The notes under the pieces are model-generated. The model did not search any database. It saw only the letters and a program-made list of their open reading frames with translations, and was not told the origin of the DNA. Shown here piece by piece: positions 6,690-13,693 of a DNA stretch of 14,144 bases. The stretch comes from JAFLUQ01 sp964442035 (GTDB taxonomy: Bacteria; Bacillota; Clostridia; UMGS1883). The stretch spans positions 1-14,144 of the forward strand of contig CAYTWZ010000046.1 of NCBI GenBank assembly GCA_964442035.1, written 5' to 3'. Position numbers and translations under genes: made by a program. How positions within the stretch are numbered: position 1 is the first letter of the stretch; each line of letters begins with the position of its first letter.

Positions 6690-6858
6690 TTCAATAAGGG
6701 CTGAAAGCCCGTTATTTAACGTTTCAGTGGGAGATTGATCTCCCACCGAAAAACGAAAGGGTCGCCCGCCGCCTATAGAGGGTGCCCTCTGCCTGTGGCA
6801 GCCTCTGCGAAGCAGAAGCACCGACCGAGTCGGTAGACGAGACCCGGGGGACATCTTT
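6690..6858 (-). ncRNA. Candidate structured small RNA (copy B of hairpin-chain repeat)
   Basis: The minus strand carries the same sequence as 1-167 and folds into a row of small hairpins: CCGAC/GTCGG (6821-6833), TCTGC/GCAGA (6804-6816), CTGCC/GGCAG (6789-6801), a 14-bp stem at 6722-6751 and GGGCT/AGCCC (6698-6710). Several have three-base loops. A promoter with 17-base spacing lies directly upstream (6865-6893) and its predicted start, about 6858, falls where similarity to copy A begins. The RNA could end near 6690 after the last hairpin, whose U tract is weak, or run to the terminator at 6594, giving about 265 bases. No good coding frame fits both copies. I do not match it to a named RNA family; a hairpin-rich DNA repeat is the main alternative. 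Confidence 0.5.
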
Positions 6859-6864
6859 CGTTTA

Positions 6865-6893
6865 GTTATATCTCAAATTTCAGAGCTTGTCAA
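6865..6893 (-). promoter_or_regulatory. Sigma-A promoter facing the hairpin-chain repeat
   Basis: On the minus strand a perfect -35 TTGACA (6888-6893) is followed by exactly 17 bases and the -10 TATAAC (6865-6870, five of six consensus bases). No protein gene follows it. The first stretch downstream is copy B of the repeat. The bases around the -35, ACTATTGACAAG, are identical to those around the -35 of the proximal bioY promoter. Confidence 0.65.
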
Positions 6894-6909
6894 TAGTGAG
6901 ACTCAATTC

Positions 6910-6940
6910 ATCACCCACTTTAGACGTGGGGGACTTCTTT
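6910..6940. mobile_element. Possible IS200/IS605-type end remnant
   Basis: A small hairpin, CCCAC-(7-base loop)-GTGGG (6914-6930), followed by GGACTTCTTTC, resembles the subterminal hairpins of IS200/IS605-family elements. No tnpA or tnpB is in the window, so at most this is a leftover end. The match is from memory and the stem is only 5 bp. Confidence 0.25.
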
Positions 6941-6969
6941 CTGGAGTAGGTTAAATTACCGAAAGAAAT

Positions 6970-6995
6970 ATCTGCTTTTAAAATCCTCAGCAGAT
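6970..6995 (-). terminator. Weak hairpin at the end of bioY
   Basis: ATCTGCT (6970-6976) pairs with AGCAGAT (6989-6995) around a 12-base loop immediately after the bioY stop. On the minus strand it is followed by ATTTCTTTC, an imperfect U tract; on the plus strand by TTTT. Termination may be partial, so bioY transcripts could run into copy B of the repeat. Confidence 0.4.
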
Positions 6996-6997
6996 TT

Positions 6998-7543
6998 TTA
7001 CAGCCCCTTTATCATTTTCCTTAATTTAAGTCCCAGTCCCGTTGCCACCACACTTTTGGCTATGTCAAAGGGAATAAACGGGATTACACAAGTCGCCAAG
7101 GATACCCCAAGACTCCTGCCCATTACCGCCATAAACTGAATAGTACCAAGGGTATAGCACACTGCTACGCTTAAAAGGCAGGCCGCAAATATCCCGGCTG
7201 CTCTGATCCAGCCCTTCTGATGATTATAAAGCCAGTCTGCGGCTATCCCTGTGATAAGTGCCATTGGGATGTAGGAATAAATATATCCCCCAGTAGGTCC
7301 CGCAAGCATTGCTATTCCTCCCCCAAGACCCATTCCCCCGAACACAGGTATACCGGCCAGACCTATACCTACAAAAACCGCTGTTGCGATAGTACCCTTT
7401 TTCCATCCCAAAAGCACCGCTGTAAGTAGCACCGCCAGAACACTGAGAGTAATATGTATCATCCCCACAGGGATGGATATCATGGCGCAAACGCACATGA
7501 CCGCCGCCATAAAAGCGCATTCAACTAAATTCTTTGCCTTCAT
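6998..7543 (-). CDS. bioY: Biotin transporter BioY (ECF S component)
   Basis: A 181-residue integral membrane protein that binds biotin and works with a shared EcfAA'T energy-coupling module, which is not encoded here. It has about six hydrophobic segments from residue 6 onward (for example AFMAAVMCVCAMISIPVG, HITLSVLAVLLTAVLLG). The family motif GGIAMLAGPTGGYIYSYIPM lies at 75-94, and FIPFDIAKSVVA (156-167) is the conserved last-helix motif. I start it at the ATG at 7543, since AGAAAGGA lies 9 bases upstream; an in-frame ATG at 7573 would place that site inside the gene. It has its own promoter (7576-7605) and a BirA-box-like dyad farther upstream, consistent with biotin-dependent repression. 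Biotin uptake would suit an organism lacking biotin synthesis, but that cannot be judged from this window. Confidence 0.93.
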   Translation of the reverse strand: MKAKNLVECAFMAAVMCVCAMISIPVGMIHITLSVLAVLLTAVLLGWKKGTIATAVFVGIGLAGIPVFGGMGLGGGIAMLAGPTGGYIYSYIPMALITGIAADWLYNHQKGWIRAAGIFAACLLSVAVCYTLGTIQFMAVMGRSLGVSLATCVIPFIPFDIAKSVVATGLGLKLRKMIKGL

Positions 7544-7575
7544 ATATTTTGTTCCTTTCTGTTTCAGATACAAAT

Positions 7576-7605
7576 ATTATACACAAAACAAAAAGGCCTT
7601 GTCAA
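7576..7605 (-). promoter_or_regulatory. Proximal sigma-A promoter of bioY
   Basis: On the minus strand TTGACA (7600-7605) and TATAAT (7576-7581), both perfect, are separated by 18 bases. The predicted start near 7569 gives a leader of about 25 bases with the bioY ribosome binding site. A second possible promoter lies upstream: TTGACA at 7663-7668 with GATAAT or TAATTT downstream, at less good spacing. Confidence 0.75.
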
Positions 7606-7661
7606 TAGTTTTTAGCAAAAAATTGTATACCTTATTTTTAAATTATCATATATAGTTATTA

Positions 7662-7694
7662 TTGTCAACTTAATTTTGTGTTACCGGTTTACAA
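7662..7694 (-). promoter_or_regulatory. BirA-box-like operator upstream of bioY
   Basis: An inverted repeat, TTGTCAAC (7662-7669) and GTTTACAA (7687-7694), matches the half-site TTGTwAAC known for the biotin repressor BirA in Firmicutes at seven or eight of eight positions. It touches the stop codon of the upstream glucosidase gene and overlaps the -35 of the distal promoter candidate. The gap between half-sites is 17 bases, a little longer than the 14-16 I would expect, which lowers confidence. Confidence 0.4.
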
Positions 7695-9026
7695 TTACAG
7701 ATTTTCCCCGTTATTTTTTACAATGTCTCCATAATAATAGTACGACTCCTTGGGGATACGGTTTTGATTGCTGTAATCCGTGTACACCAGACCAAAGCGC
7801 TGGCTATACCCATCAGCCCACTCAAAATTGTCCAGAAGAGACCACAGGAAGTAACCGCCTATATCTATACCCTCATCGGCGGCCCGCTTAAGCCCGCTGA
7901 TATGACGGCGCAGATACTCGATCCGCTGTGGATCGTGACACTTTCCGTCAGAAGTGATAATATCATTGTTAGACATGCCGTTTTCGGTGACAAAGATGGG
8001 CAGCTTGTAGCGCTCGTAAAAAAACCTTGCCCCCCAGTACAGGCAGTCCGGTGTAACAGCCCAGCCCATTGATGTCCGTCCGTGTCCCACGGGAAGCTTG
8101 GCTCTGACGGGCTTGCCGTCCTCACCGGCTCGGACCACATCGGCCTGATATATATTTGTGCCGCAGAAGTCCGGTCGCTGGAATATGGTCTTAAGCTCAT
8201 CGGGGGATGGCTCCCCTATGTTGCGTGCTACGGTTTCGGGATAAATACCCAGCATTATGGGATCAAGCCACATACGGTTGTCCCACACGCCACAGCCGCC
8301 GAACATCCACTTACGTGCGGCGTCAATATCCTCTGTCGTTTCCGTAAGGGGCATTACGATCCCTCCGCATGGAGCGTACCCAAGCTTAACATCTTTAACA
8401 GTTCCCCTGAGGGCAAGACTGGCCAGACCGTTTGATATGAGCACATTATGTATACAGTATGAGATATCCGGCTCATCCAGCCTAAGTCCCGGCGCATGAG
8501 TGCCGGCCACATGTCCCAGCCCGATAAAGCACTGAGGCTCATTAAAGGGAATAAAATTTTTAATCACATCCCCTAATCGCTGCCCCACAGTCCCGGCATA
8601 CGCCTCGAACCACTTGGGGCTGTCAGGATTGAGCCAGCCGCCACGGCGGTAAAGGGCATACGGATAATCCCAGTGGAACAATGTAGCATAGGGCGTGATG
8701 CCGCTTTCAAGGAGCTCCTCAGATAAACGGCGATAATATGCGATACCATCCTCGTTTACTCTTCCGATGCCGTCGGGAAATATCCTGTTCCATGAAATGG
8801 AAAACCGATAGGCTCCCACTCCCAACCCCTTCATAAGCGCAACATCTTCCTTGTACCTGTGATAGCTGTCACAGGCCACGTCACCGTTGTGTCCCTCAAA
8901 AATCTTACCCTTTTGGTGAGAAAACACGTCCCACACCGATGGAGTGCGTCCTCCGTCACCGGCACCGCCCTCGACCTGATATGCGGCTGTAGCCGTACCC
9001 CAGACAAAGTCCTTTTTAAAGCCCAT
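7695..9026 (-). CDS. Glycoside hydrolase family 1 beta-glucosidase
   Basis: A 443-residue retaining beta-glycosidase, probably acting on beta-glucosides or beta-galactosides such as cellobiose. It begins with the GH1 N-terminal signature DFVWGTATAAYQVEG (6-20). The acid/base glutamate is E163 in PFNEPQ, and the nucleophile is E348 in FVTENG. The sugar-binding FLWSLLDNFEWADGYSQRFG near 383-402 is also intact. There is no signal peptide, so it acts in the cytoplasm. The nucleophile loop has no 6-phospho-specific neighbour and no PTS gene is nearby, so a free-sugar enzyme (BglA/BglB-like) is more likely than a 6-phospho-beta-glucosidase, though this is not certain. AAGGAGAG precedes the ATG. It lies 83 bases downstream of spoVT, with a strong hairpin between the two, so it may be partly co-transcribed. 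Confidence 0.94.
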   Translation of the reverse strand: MGFKKDFVWGTATAAYQVEGGAGDGGRTPSVWDVFSHQKGKIFEGHNGDVACDSYHRYKEDVALMKGLGVGAYRFSISWNRIFPDGIGRVNEDGIAYYRRLSEELLESGITPYATLFHWDYPYALYRRGGWLNPDSPKWFEAYAGTVGQRLGDVIKNFIPFNEPQCFIGLGHVAGTHAPGLRLDEPDISYCIHNVLISNGLASLALRGTVKDVKLGYAPCGGIVMPLTETTEDIDAARKWMFGGCGVWDNRMWLDPIMLGIYPETVARNIGEPSPDELKTIFQRPDFCGTNIYQADVVRAGEDGKPVRAKLPVGHGRTSMGWAVTPDCLYWGARFFYERYKLPIFVTENGMSNNDIITSDGKCHDPQRIEYLRRHISGLKRAADEGIDIGGYFLWSLLDNFEWADGYSQRFGLVYTDYSNQNRIPKESYYYYGDIVKNNGENL

Positions 9027-9048
9027 TTTTTCGCTCTCCTTTTTTATC

Positions 9049-9089
9049 GAAAGCTTCCACCCGTCTTTACTTCGGCGGGTGAAGCTTCC
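9049..9089. other. Strong hairpin between spoVT and the glucosidase gene
   Basis: The arms GAAAGCTTCCACCCGTC (9049-9065) and GGCGGGTGAAGCTTCC (9074-9089) pair over about 14 positions, with one bulged base, a wobble and one mismatch, around an 8-base loop. No U tract follows on the minus strand (it reads TCGATAAAAAAGG). It therefore looks more like a read-through-tolerant, RNA-processing or 3'-stability hairpin than a classical terminator. Confidence 0.55.
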
Positions 9090-9109
9090 TTAATATTGTT
9101 TAATACCTT

Positions 9110-9655
9110 CTATGCTTCCATATGCTTTCCAAGAAACCCGGCAGCGCTTTGGCAGAGCTTTTGCTCTACCTCCCCCATGCTGTCACCACTAAGATCGGTG
9201 ACCATTACTACTGTGCCGATAGTATCACCCTCGCTGATAATAGGAGCCATTACTCCGGCGTAATACTTGTCCGCGCCTTCAACAATGGGAACAGGATCAC
9301 TGCCCCCAGGCTCCATTACAAACAGACGCTTTTCGTCCATGAGCTGCTCGAGACGGTCACTGATGCGCTTTTCGTGAAGATCCTTGCGGGGTGCGCCGGA
9401 AACGGCGATCACATTGTCCTTGTCGGTGATAAGCACGGGAGTGCCGCTGGTCTTGGAAAGAGTTTCGGCATACTCAGTGGCAAAATCACCAAGCTCACCG
9501 ATAGGGGAATATTTTTTGAAGATGACCTCGCCGTCACGCTCGGTAAAAATTTCCAGAGGGTCTCCCTCACGGATGCGGAGAGTGCGGCGTATTTCCTTGG
9601 GAATTACGACCCTGCCAAGGTCGTCAATTCTCCTTACTATGCCTGTTGCTTTCAT
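9110..9655 (-). CDS. spoVT: Stage V sporulation protein T, transcriptional regulator
   Basis: A 181-residue DNA-binding regulator of late forespore gene expression. Residues 1-50 are an AbrB-type swapped-hairpin domain: MKATGIVRRIDDLGRVVIPK, then EIRRTLRIREGDPLEIFTE. The rest (about 56-178) is a GAF-like domain, with VLITDKDNVIAVSGA and TIGTVVMVTD. This two-domain layout and the length match SpoVT and separate it from AbrB and Abh, which lack the second domain. AAAGGAG precedes the ATG at 9655. A sigma-G-like promoter is possible at 9688-9716, in line with forespore expression in Bacillus. Its presence suggests the organism forms endospores or descends from spore formers. The neighbours are not sporulation genes. 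Confidence 0.95.
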   Translation of the reverse strand: MKATGIVRRIDDLGRVVIPKEIRRTLRIREGDPLEIFTERDGEVIFKKYSPIGELGDFATEYAETLSKTSGTPVLITDKDNVIAVSGAPRKDLHEKRISDRLEQLMDEKRLFVMEPGGSDPVPIVEGADKYYAGVMAPIISEGDTIGTVVMVTDLSGDSMGEVEQKLCQSAAGFLGKHMEA

Positions 9656-9687
9656 ATGTCAATTTCTCCTTTTTCGATTTACAACCG

Positions 9688-9716
9688 TATTATTTGCATC
9701 GGGAGAAATTTTATCC
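9688..9716 (-). promoter_or_regulatory. Possible sigma-G promoter of spoVT
   Basis: On the minus strand GGATA (9712-9716) and AATAATA (9688-9694) are separated by 17 bases. They resemble the Bacillus sigma-G elements GHATR and CATWHTA (six of seven at -10). The predicted start near 9680 gives a 25-base leader. No better sigma-A promoter is visible, but short AT-rich motifs match easily by chance. Confidence 0.3.
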
Positions 9717-9785
9717 GTGGTAAAATCTGTTGCACCGGTTCGGCTGTTTTAGCAAAATTTACCTTTTTAAGGAAGCGATAAAAGC

Positions 9786-9803
9786 GCGGTAATCTCGTAC
9801 CGC
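9786..9803 (-). terminator. Probable terminator of the sbcDC operon
   Basis: GCGGTA (9786-9791) pairs with TACCGC (9798-9803) around a 6-base loop, 18 bases past the sbcC stop. On the minus strand it is followed by GCTTTTATC. The stem is short and the U tract brief, so termination may be incomplete and could pass into spoVT. Confidence 0.45.
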
Positions 9804-9821
9804 AATGGTGCACAAGACGCT

Positions 9822-12572
9822 TTAAACTACAATTTCCGCGTGACTTCCGGCCCATGGATCCTTTTTAACCACTATGCGCCGGTCTATCCTCTCCTTAAGG
9901 GCGGCCACATGGGAAATTATTCCAACTATTCTGTTTCCCTCCGTAAGCTGAGAAAGAGCCTCCACCGCCTTAGAAAGCGACTCGTCATCAAGGGAGCCAA
10001 AGCCCTCGTCCACAAACATACTGTCAAGCCTTATCCCACCTGAAGAGGATTGTATCTCATCGGACATACCCAGAGCGAGAGCCAGGGACGCCATGAAGCT
10101 TTCGCCGCCGCTGAGACTTTTGGTGCTTCGGGTACTGCCGCTGTAATGATCCCATACTGCCAGCTCCAATCCGCTTTTGCCGTTGCGGTTTTCACCGGTA
10201 GCCCGCTTAAGCTCGTACTGTCCACGTGTCATGGACATAAGGCGAGTATTAGCCCGGGCAATTATACGGTCAAAGTACGCCATTTGGACATATGTCTCAA
10301 AGCGGATCTTCTCCTTACCCTTAAGCTCACCGTTTGCGGTGTCGGACAGAACTTTGGATGTGACATATTTTTTGATTGCCGCGTCAAGTCCGACGCTCAG
10401 GGCCTTAAGCTTAGCCGAGGCATTTCTGCGCTTATAAAGACGAACTGCGGCGGCTTCCCGGCTTGACGTAAGTCCGGCAAGCATAGCATCATTTTCGGCA
10501 ATAGACTTTTCCAATGCCGGAATGTCGGCGTTTCCCTCCGCCTTAGCCTGTCCCTCCAAGGCCTGAGCCCGTGAGACAGCAGCGTTGATTTTTTCCGCAA
10601 GTAGGTCATAACGACGGCGCACCTCACTGCGGCGGCTAATAGCCCCGCTTATATCACCTTCCAGTTGCGCCACGGCGGCTACTGCCAGCGCCTTGGACTG
10701 GTATTCCAGCTCCGCCCTTAGCTCGGCGATACCATTAGTTGAGGCACGTTCTTCTTCCTGCAGTTTTGCAAGGATGACACGTGCATCGTTAAGAGCGCTC
10801 ACCGCTTCTTCCTGTCGGCGGCGGACAGCAGGAAGCTCCGCTTCCAGCTTTGTCTTCAGTTTAAGCTGCTTTTCCGCTTCAATTTGTCGCTTACTCAAAG
10901 CTTGCCGCTGTTTCGACAGTGCATCAGCCTCCTGTAAAGCGGCGTTTCGTGCCTGAGTCAGGTCTGTGATTCCAAGCAGGCTTTCGGCCACGGTCTTAAC
11001 CGCATCACATTTGGCATTTGCGGCGGCCTCAGCAGCCTGAGCCTTACGTCCCACAGCGGCAGCGGCAGCGCGGGCGGCTTCAAAATCAGCCTGAGCTAAA
11101 TTTACAGCATCCTCACAGATATCGTTCTCCGCGATTATGGCCGGTGACGGATGCTCAAGAGAGCCGCACACAGGACATGGAATGCCATCTCTGAGCCCAC
11201 GCGCCATTATACCGGCCTGTGCGTCCATAAAGCGGCGGTTAAGCTCGGCATAACGGTTCTGAGCCTTATCCATCCTATCAGCCATAAGCAAATACTCATC
11301 CATGGCACTTTTAGACGTCTTAAAAAGCCTGTCCATATCTTCAAAGCCCTTTTTAAGGTTTTCAAGCTCCCGGGTTCTGTCTGTAAGGCGCTGAATATCC
11401 GTCCTGATTTGATAAGCCTCAGACTCGGTATTTTTAAGAACTTCAAGCTCTATTTCGGCTTCTTCGACTTTAGCCCTTGTTTGAGCTATAGTGTTTTCCT
11501 TAAGCCCGATATTATTATTTTCACTCTGAATTTTTTTGTGTAGCAGCCGGGCTGAATCTTCCATTTCCTCAAGGCGGTCATATTTCGGCAGCCGAGAGGA
11601 AATGGCGCTAAGCCTAAGACGGAGTTCGTCTATGTGCGCTTCATATTCATCAGACTCCAAGTCCTTTACCTCCAGGTCTAAGCTTTCCAGCTGAGGACGG
11701 TTTTCCGCCGCAAACCGCAGTTCCTCCTCCATCCTACGGGCGGCCTCTGCCGCGCTCTTCGCCTTACCGCAGCATTGATTGAGTCTGGCGGACTCCGCCT
11801 GAACCCTTGCGGACTGCCGGTCAATTGCCTCAATTGCCTTTTCGTCCTCCATTGCTTCGGCTGCAAGCCGCTGGGATACGGACAGAGCAATGGCGCCGTC
11901 CATCGGCAGAACCACCTCATCCGCAAAATCTGCCTCCGACATTTCAAGCAAGCGTTGAGCGTCATCGCAAAGACTTTTATATTTTTTAAAGCTGTCAAGC
12001 ATATCCCGTTTAAGCAAATCCTGAAGCTGTTCATACTTTGAGGTATCAAATATCTTGCGGAATATTTCGGTACGCTCGTCAGTTGAGGCAGTAAGCAACT
12101 TCATAAATTCGCCCTGAGCGATCATGGATATTTTAGTAAAGCGGCTCTTATCAAGGCCGATGATACGGGTGATCTCCTTTGTGACCTCCGTATAGCGGGT
12201 AATCCTGCTCCCATCAGGGAGAACCAGTTCAGCCTCGGCCTTCTGCCTTGTTTCTCCTGTGCCATGAAGCTTGGGGCGGCTGTATTCGGGCATACGCCGT
12301 ACCTTATACTCCTTGCCTCCATAGTCAAAGGTCAATTCCACAAAGGTGGGCGCGTCTGAAGCGTATTTGCTGCGAAGCATTTTTGTATCCCGTATTTCTC
12401 CGCTGGGCTCCCCGTAAAGGGCAAAGGTTATTGCGTCAAAGATCGTGGTCTTTCCTGCGCCGGTGTCCCCCGTTATCAGGTAAAGACCCTTAGAACCCAG
12501 CCTTGTAAGATCCAAGGTTTCGGTTCCGGCGTAAGAGCCAAAAGCCGAAAGTACAAGCTTTTTCGGTTTCAT
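9822..12572 (-). CDS. sbcC: Nuclease SbcCD subunit C (Rad50-like ATPase)
   Basis: A 916-residue SMC-like ATPase that partners SbcD to open and degrade hairpin and blocked DNA ends during repair and replication of palindromes. The N-terminal head has Walker A GDTGAGKTT (35-43). Two long coiled-coil arms, rich in Ala, Glu, Lys and Arg (about 180-450 and 490-770), flank a zinc hook, C466-PV-C469. The C-terminal head has the signature LSGGESF (820-826), Walker B LDSMFVDEGFGSLDD (849-863; D855, E856) and H888 in IISHV. Length is somewhat below the roughly 1050 of E. coli SbcC but normal for Firmicutes. Its ATG overlaps the sbcD TGA by four bases (ATGA), so the two are translationally coupled and likely made in fixed ratio. 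Confidence 0.96.
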   Translation of the reverse strand: MKPKKLVLSAFGSYAGTETLDLTRLGSKGLYLITGDTGAGKTTIFDAITFALYGEPSGEIRDTKMLRSKYASDAPTFVELTFDYGGKEYKVRRMPEYSRPKLHGTGETRQKAEAELVLPDGSRITRYTEVTKEITRIIGLDKSRFTKISMIAQGEFMKLLTASTDERTEIFRKIFDTSKYEQLQDLLKRDMLDSFKKYKSLCDDAQRLLEMSEADFADEVVLPMDGAIALSVSQRLAAEAMEDEKAIEAIDRQSARVQAESARLNQCCGKAKSAAEAARRMEEELRFAAENRPQLESLDLEVKDLESDEYEAHIDELRLRLSAISSRLPKYDRLEEMEDSARLLHKKIQSENNNIGLKENTIAQTRAKVEEAEIELEVLKNTESEAYQIRTDIQRLTDRTRELENLKKGFEDMDRLFKTSKSAMDEYLLMADRMDKAQNRYAELNRRFMDAQAGIMARGLRDGIPCPVCGSLEHPSPAIIAENDICEDAVNLAQADFEAARAAAAAVGRKAQAAEAAANAKCDAVKTVAESLLGITDLTQARNAALQEADALSKQRQALSKRQIEAEKQLKLKTKLEAELPAVRRRQEEAVSALNDARVILAKLQEEERASTNGIAELRAELEYQSKALAVAAVAQLEGDISGAISRRSEVRRRYDLLAEKINAAVSRAQALEGQAKAEGNADIPALEKSIAENDAMLAGLTSSREAAAVRLYKRRNASAKLKALSVGLDAAIKKYVTSKVLSDTANGELKGKEKIRFETYVQMAYFDRIIARANTRLMSMTRGQYELKRATGENRNGKSGLELAVWDHYSGSTRSTKSLSGGESFMASLALALGMSDEIQSSSGGIRLDSMFVDEGFGSLDDESLSKAVEALSQLTEGNRIVGIISHVAALKERIDRRIVVKKDPWAGSHAEIVV

Positions 12573-13693
12573 AATCCCGCCTCCTCTATCGCCCGTTCAA
12601 GCTGGCTCAGCCGGTCTGTGTCCATATCCTCGCTATTCATCTCCCGGTAAAATCGGATAAACAGCTCCTCCGGGGTCAGCTCCTCCACAGGGACGGGGTT
12701 AAAGCTGACAGCTGAGTCTGAAACCGCATTTTCATAACGAAGCTCCATTATATTGGGGTAAATGCATCGGAGCTTACCTATTGCGTCAGGTATCTCATGC
12801 TTATCGGTAAGGGTAATTCCAAGGTAATCCTCCGTGTTCGTGCCATCATAATTTTCCCGCAGTGTAAGCTCATCATAGCTGCCCCTTATTTCCCGCAGGT
12901 CATGAAGTGGGACAAGAGGAACAGTCCTTATGTCCACTTTCCCCTTTTCGCCAAGCTCTACAACAGTCAATGACTTTTTTTGCCCGGCCTCCGCAAGGGA
13001 ATATTTTAGGGGAGAACCGCAGTAGCGCACAAACGGGCTTCCCGCACTTTGAGGACGGTGGATATGGCCAAGGGCAGTGTAGTCAAACCGGTCAAAGACT
13101 CTGTGAGATATCTCATCAATACCCCCAATACTAAGCTCCTCCGAGCCGCCCTTTTCCGCCCCTGTGATAAACTGGTGTGCAATAGCCACATTACGCCGGT
13201 CCTGAGGAATGTCCACGCTATCCGCCGCAAGAGAGAACGCCTCCTCATAGGTATCGGCCTTTGCATCCTTAAAGAACTCCCTTACATAGGCAGGCTTAAG
13301 AAAGGGAAAGCAGTAAAAGCCAACATCGCCAAATTCGTCCCTTAGGACAACAGGCTTCACCGTTCCGGCGTAGACAGGGGAAATATACACCCCGCTTTTT
13401 TCCATAAGCTTGCCGCCAAAGGCCAGCCGTCCGGCGCTATCATGATTTCCGCTTGTAACAAAAACAGCCTCTGTCAGGGCGTTTATATCCGTGAGAAAGC
13501 TGTCAAAAAGCGTCACCGCATCGGCTGACGGGGTAAAACGATCATAAATATCCCCGGCAAGAATCACCGCCTGAGGCGTCTCAGCTTTTATTATTTCCGT
13601 GATCTGTTTTAAAATATGTCTTTGGTCATCAATCATTGAAAAGCCGTTTACAGACTTTCCAATGTGTAGATCCGCAAGATGAATTATTTTCAT
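12569..13693 (-). CDS. sbcD: Nuclease SbcCD subunit D (Mre11-like)
   Basis: A 374-residue calcineurin-like phosphoesterase, the Mn-dependent nuclease subunit of SbcCD. All metal-binding motifs are present in order: D8-L-H10 (HLADLHIGK), GDIYD (D48), GNHD (N83, H84, D85), H173 in AIAHQF, and GHIH (H210, H212). The C-terminal third (about 250-374) is the SbcC-binding and DNA-recognition region, ending in an acidic helix (SEDMDTDRLSQLERAIEEAG). Length is standard. The start is set by GGAG 8 bases upstream, inside the end of the phosphatase gene, whose TGA overlaps this ATG by four bases. sbcC follows through the same kind of overlap, making a three-gene coupled unit. Confidence 0.97.
   Translation of the reverse strand: MKIIHLADLHIGKSVNGFSMIDDQRHILKQITEIIKAETPQAVILAGDIYDRFTPSADAVTLFDSFLTDINALTEAVFVTSGNHDSAGRLAFGGKLMEKSGVYISPVYAGTVKPVVLRDEFGDVGFYCFPFLKPAYVREFFKDAKADTYEEAFSLAADSVDIPQDRRNVAIAHQFITGAEKGGSEELSIGGIDEISHRVFDRFDYTALGHIHRPQSAGSPFVRYCGSPLKYSLAEAGQKKSLTVVELGEKGKVDIRTVPLVPLHDLREIRGSYDELTLRENYDGTNTEDYLGITLTDKHEIPDAIGKLRCIYPNIMELRYENAVSDSAVSFNPVPVEELTPEELFIRFYREMNSEDMDTDRLSQLERAIEEAGL

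Noticed and set aside
6678..6854. A 58-codon minus-strand ORF covering copy B, starting at the ATG at 6854
   Set aside because: It has no ribosome binding site, and copy A breaks the frame by indels near both ends while keeping the hairpins, so protein coding is unlikely.
7544..7573. Longer bioY starting at 7573
   Set aside because: The extra ten residues would contain the AGAAAGGA ribosome binding site that serves the ATG at 7543, and the predicted transcript start leaves almost no leader.
9122..9781. A 219-codon plus-strand ORF over spoVT
   Set aside because: It is antisense to a clearly recognised spoVT and shows no family features.
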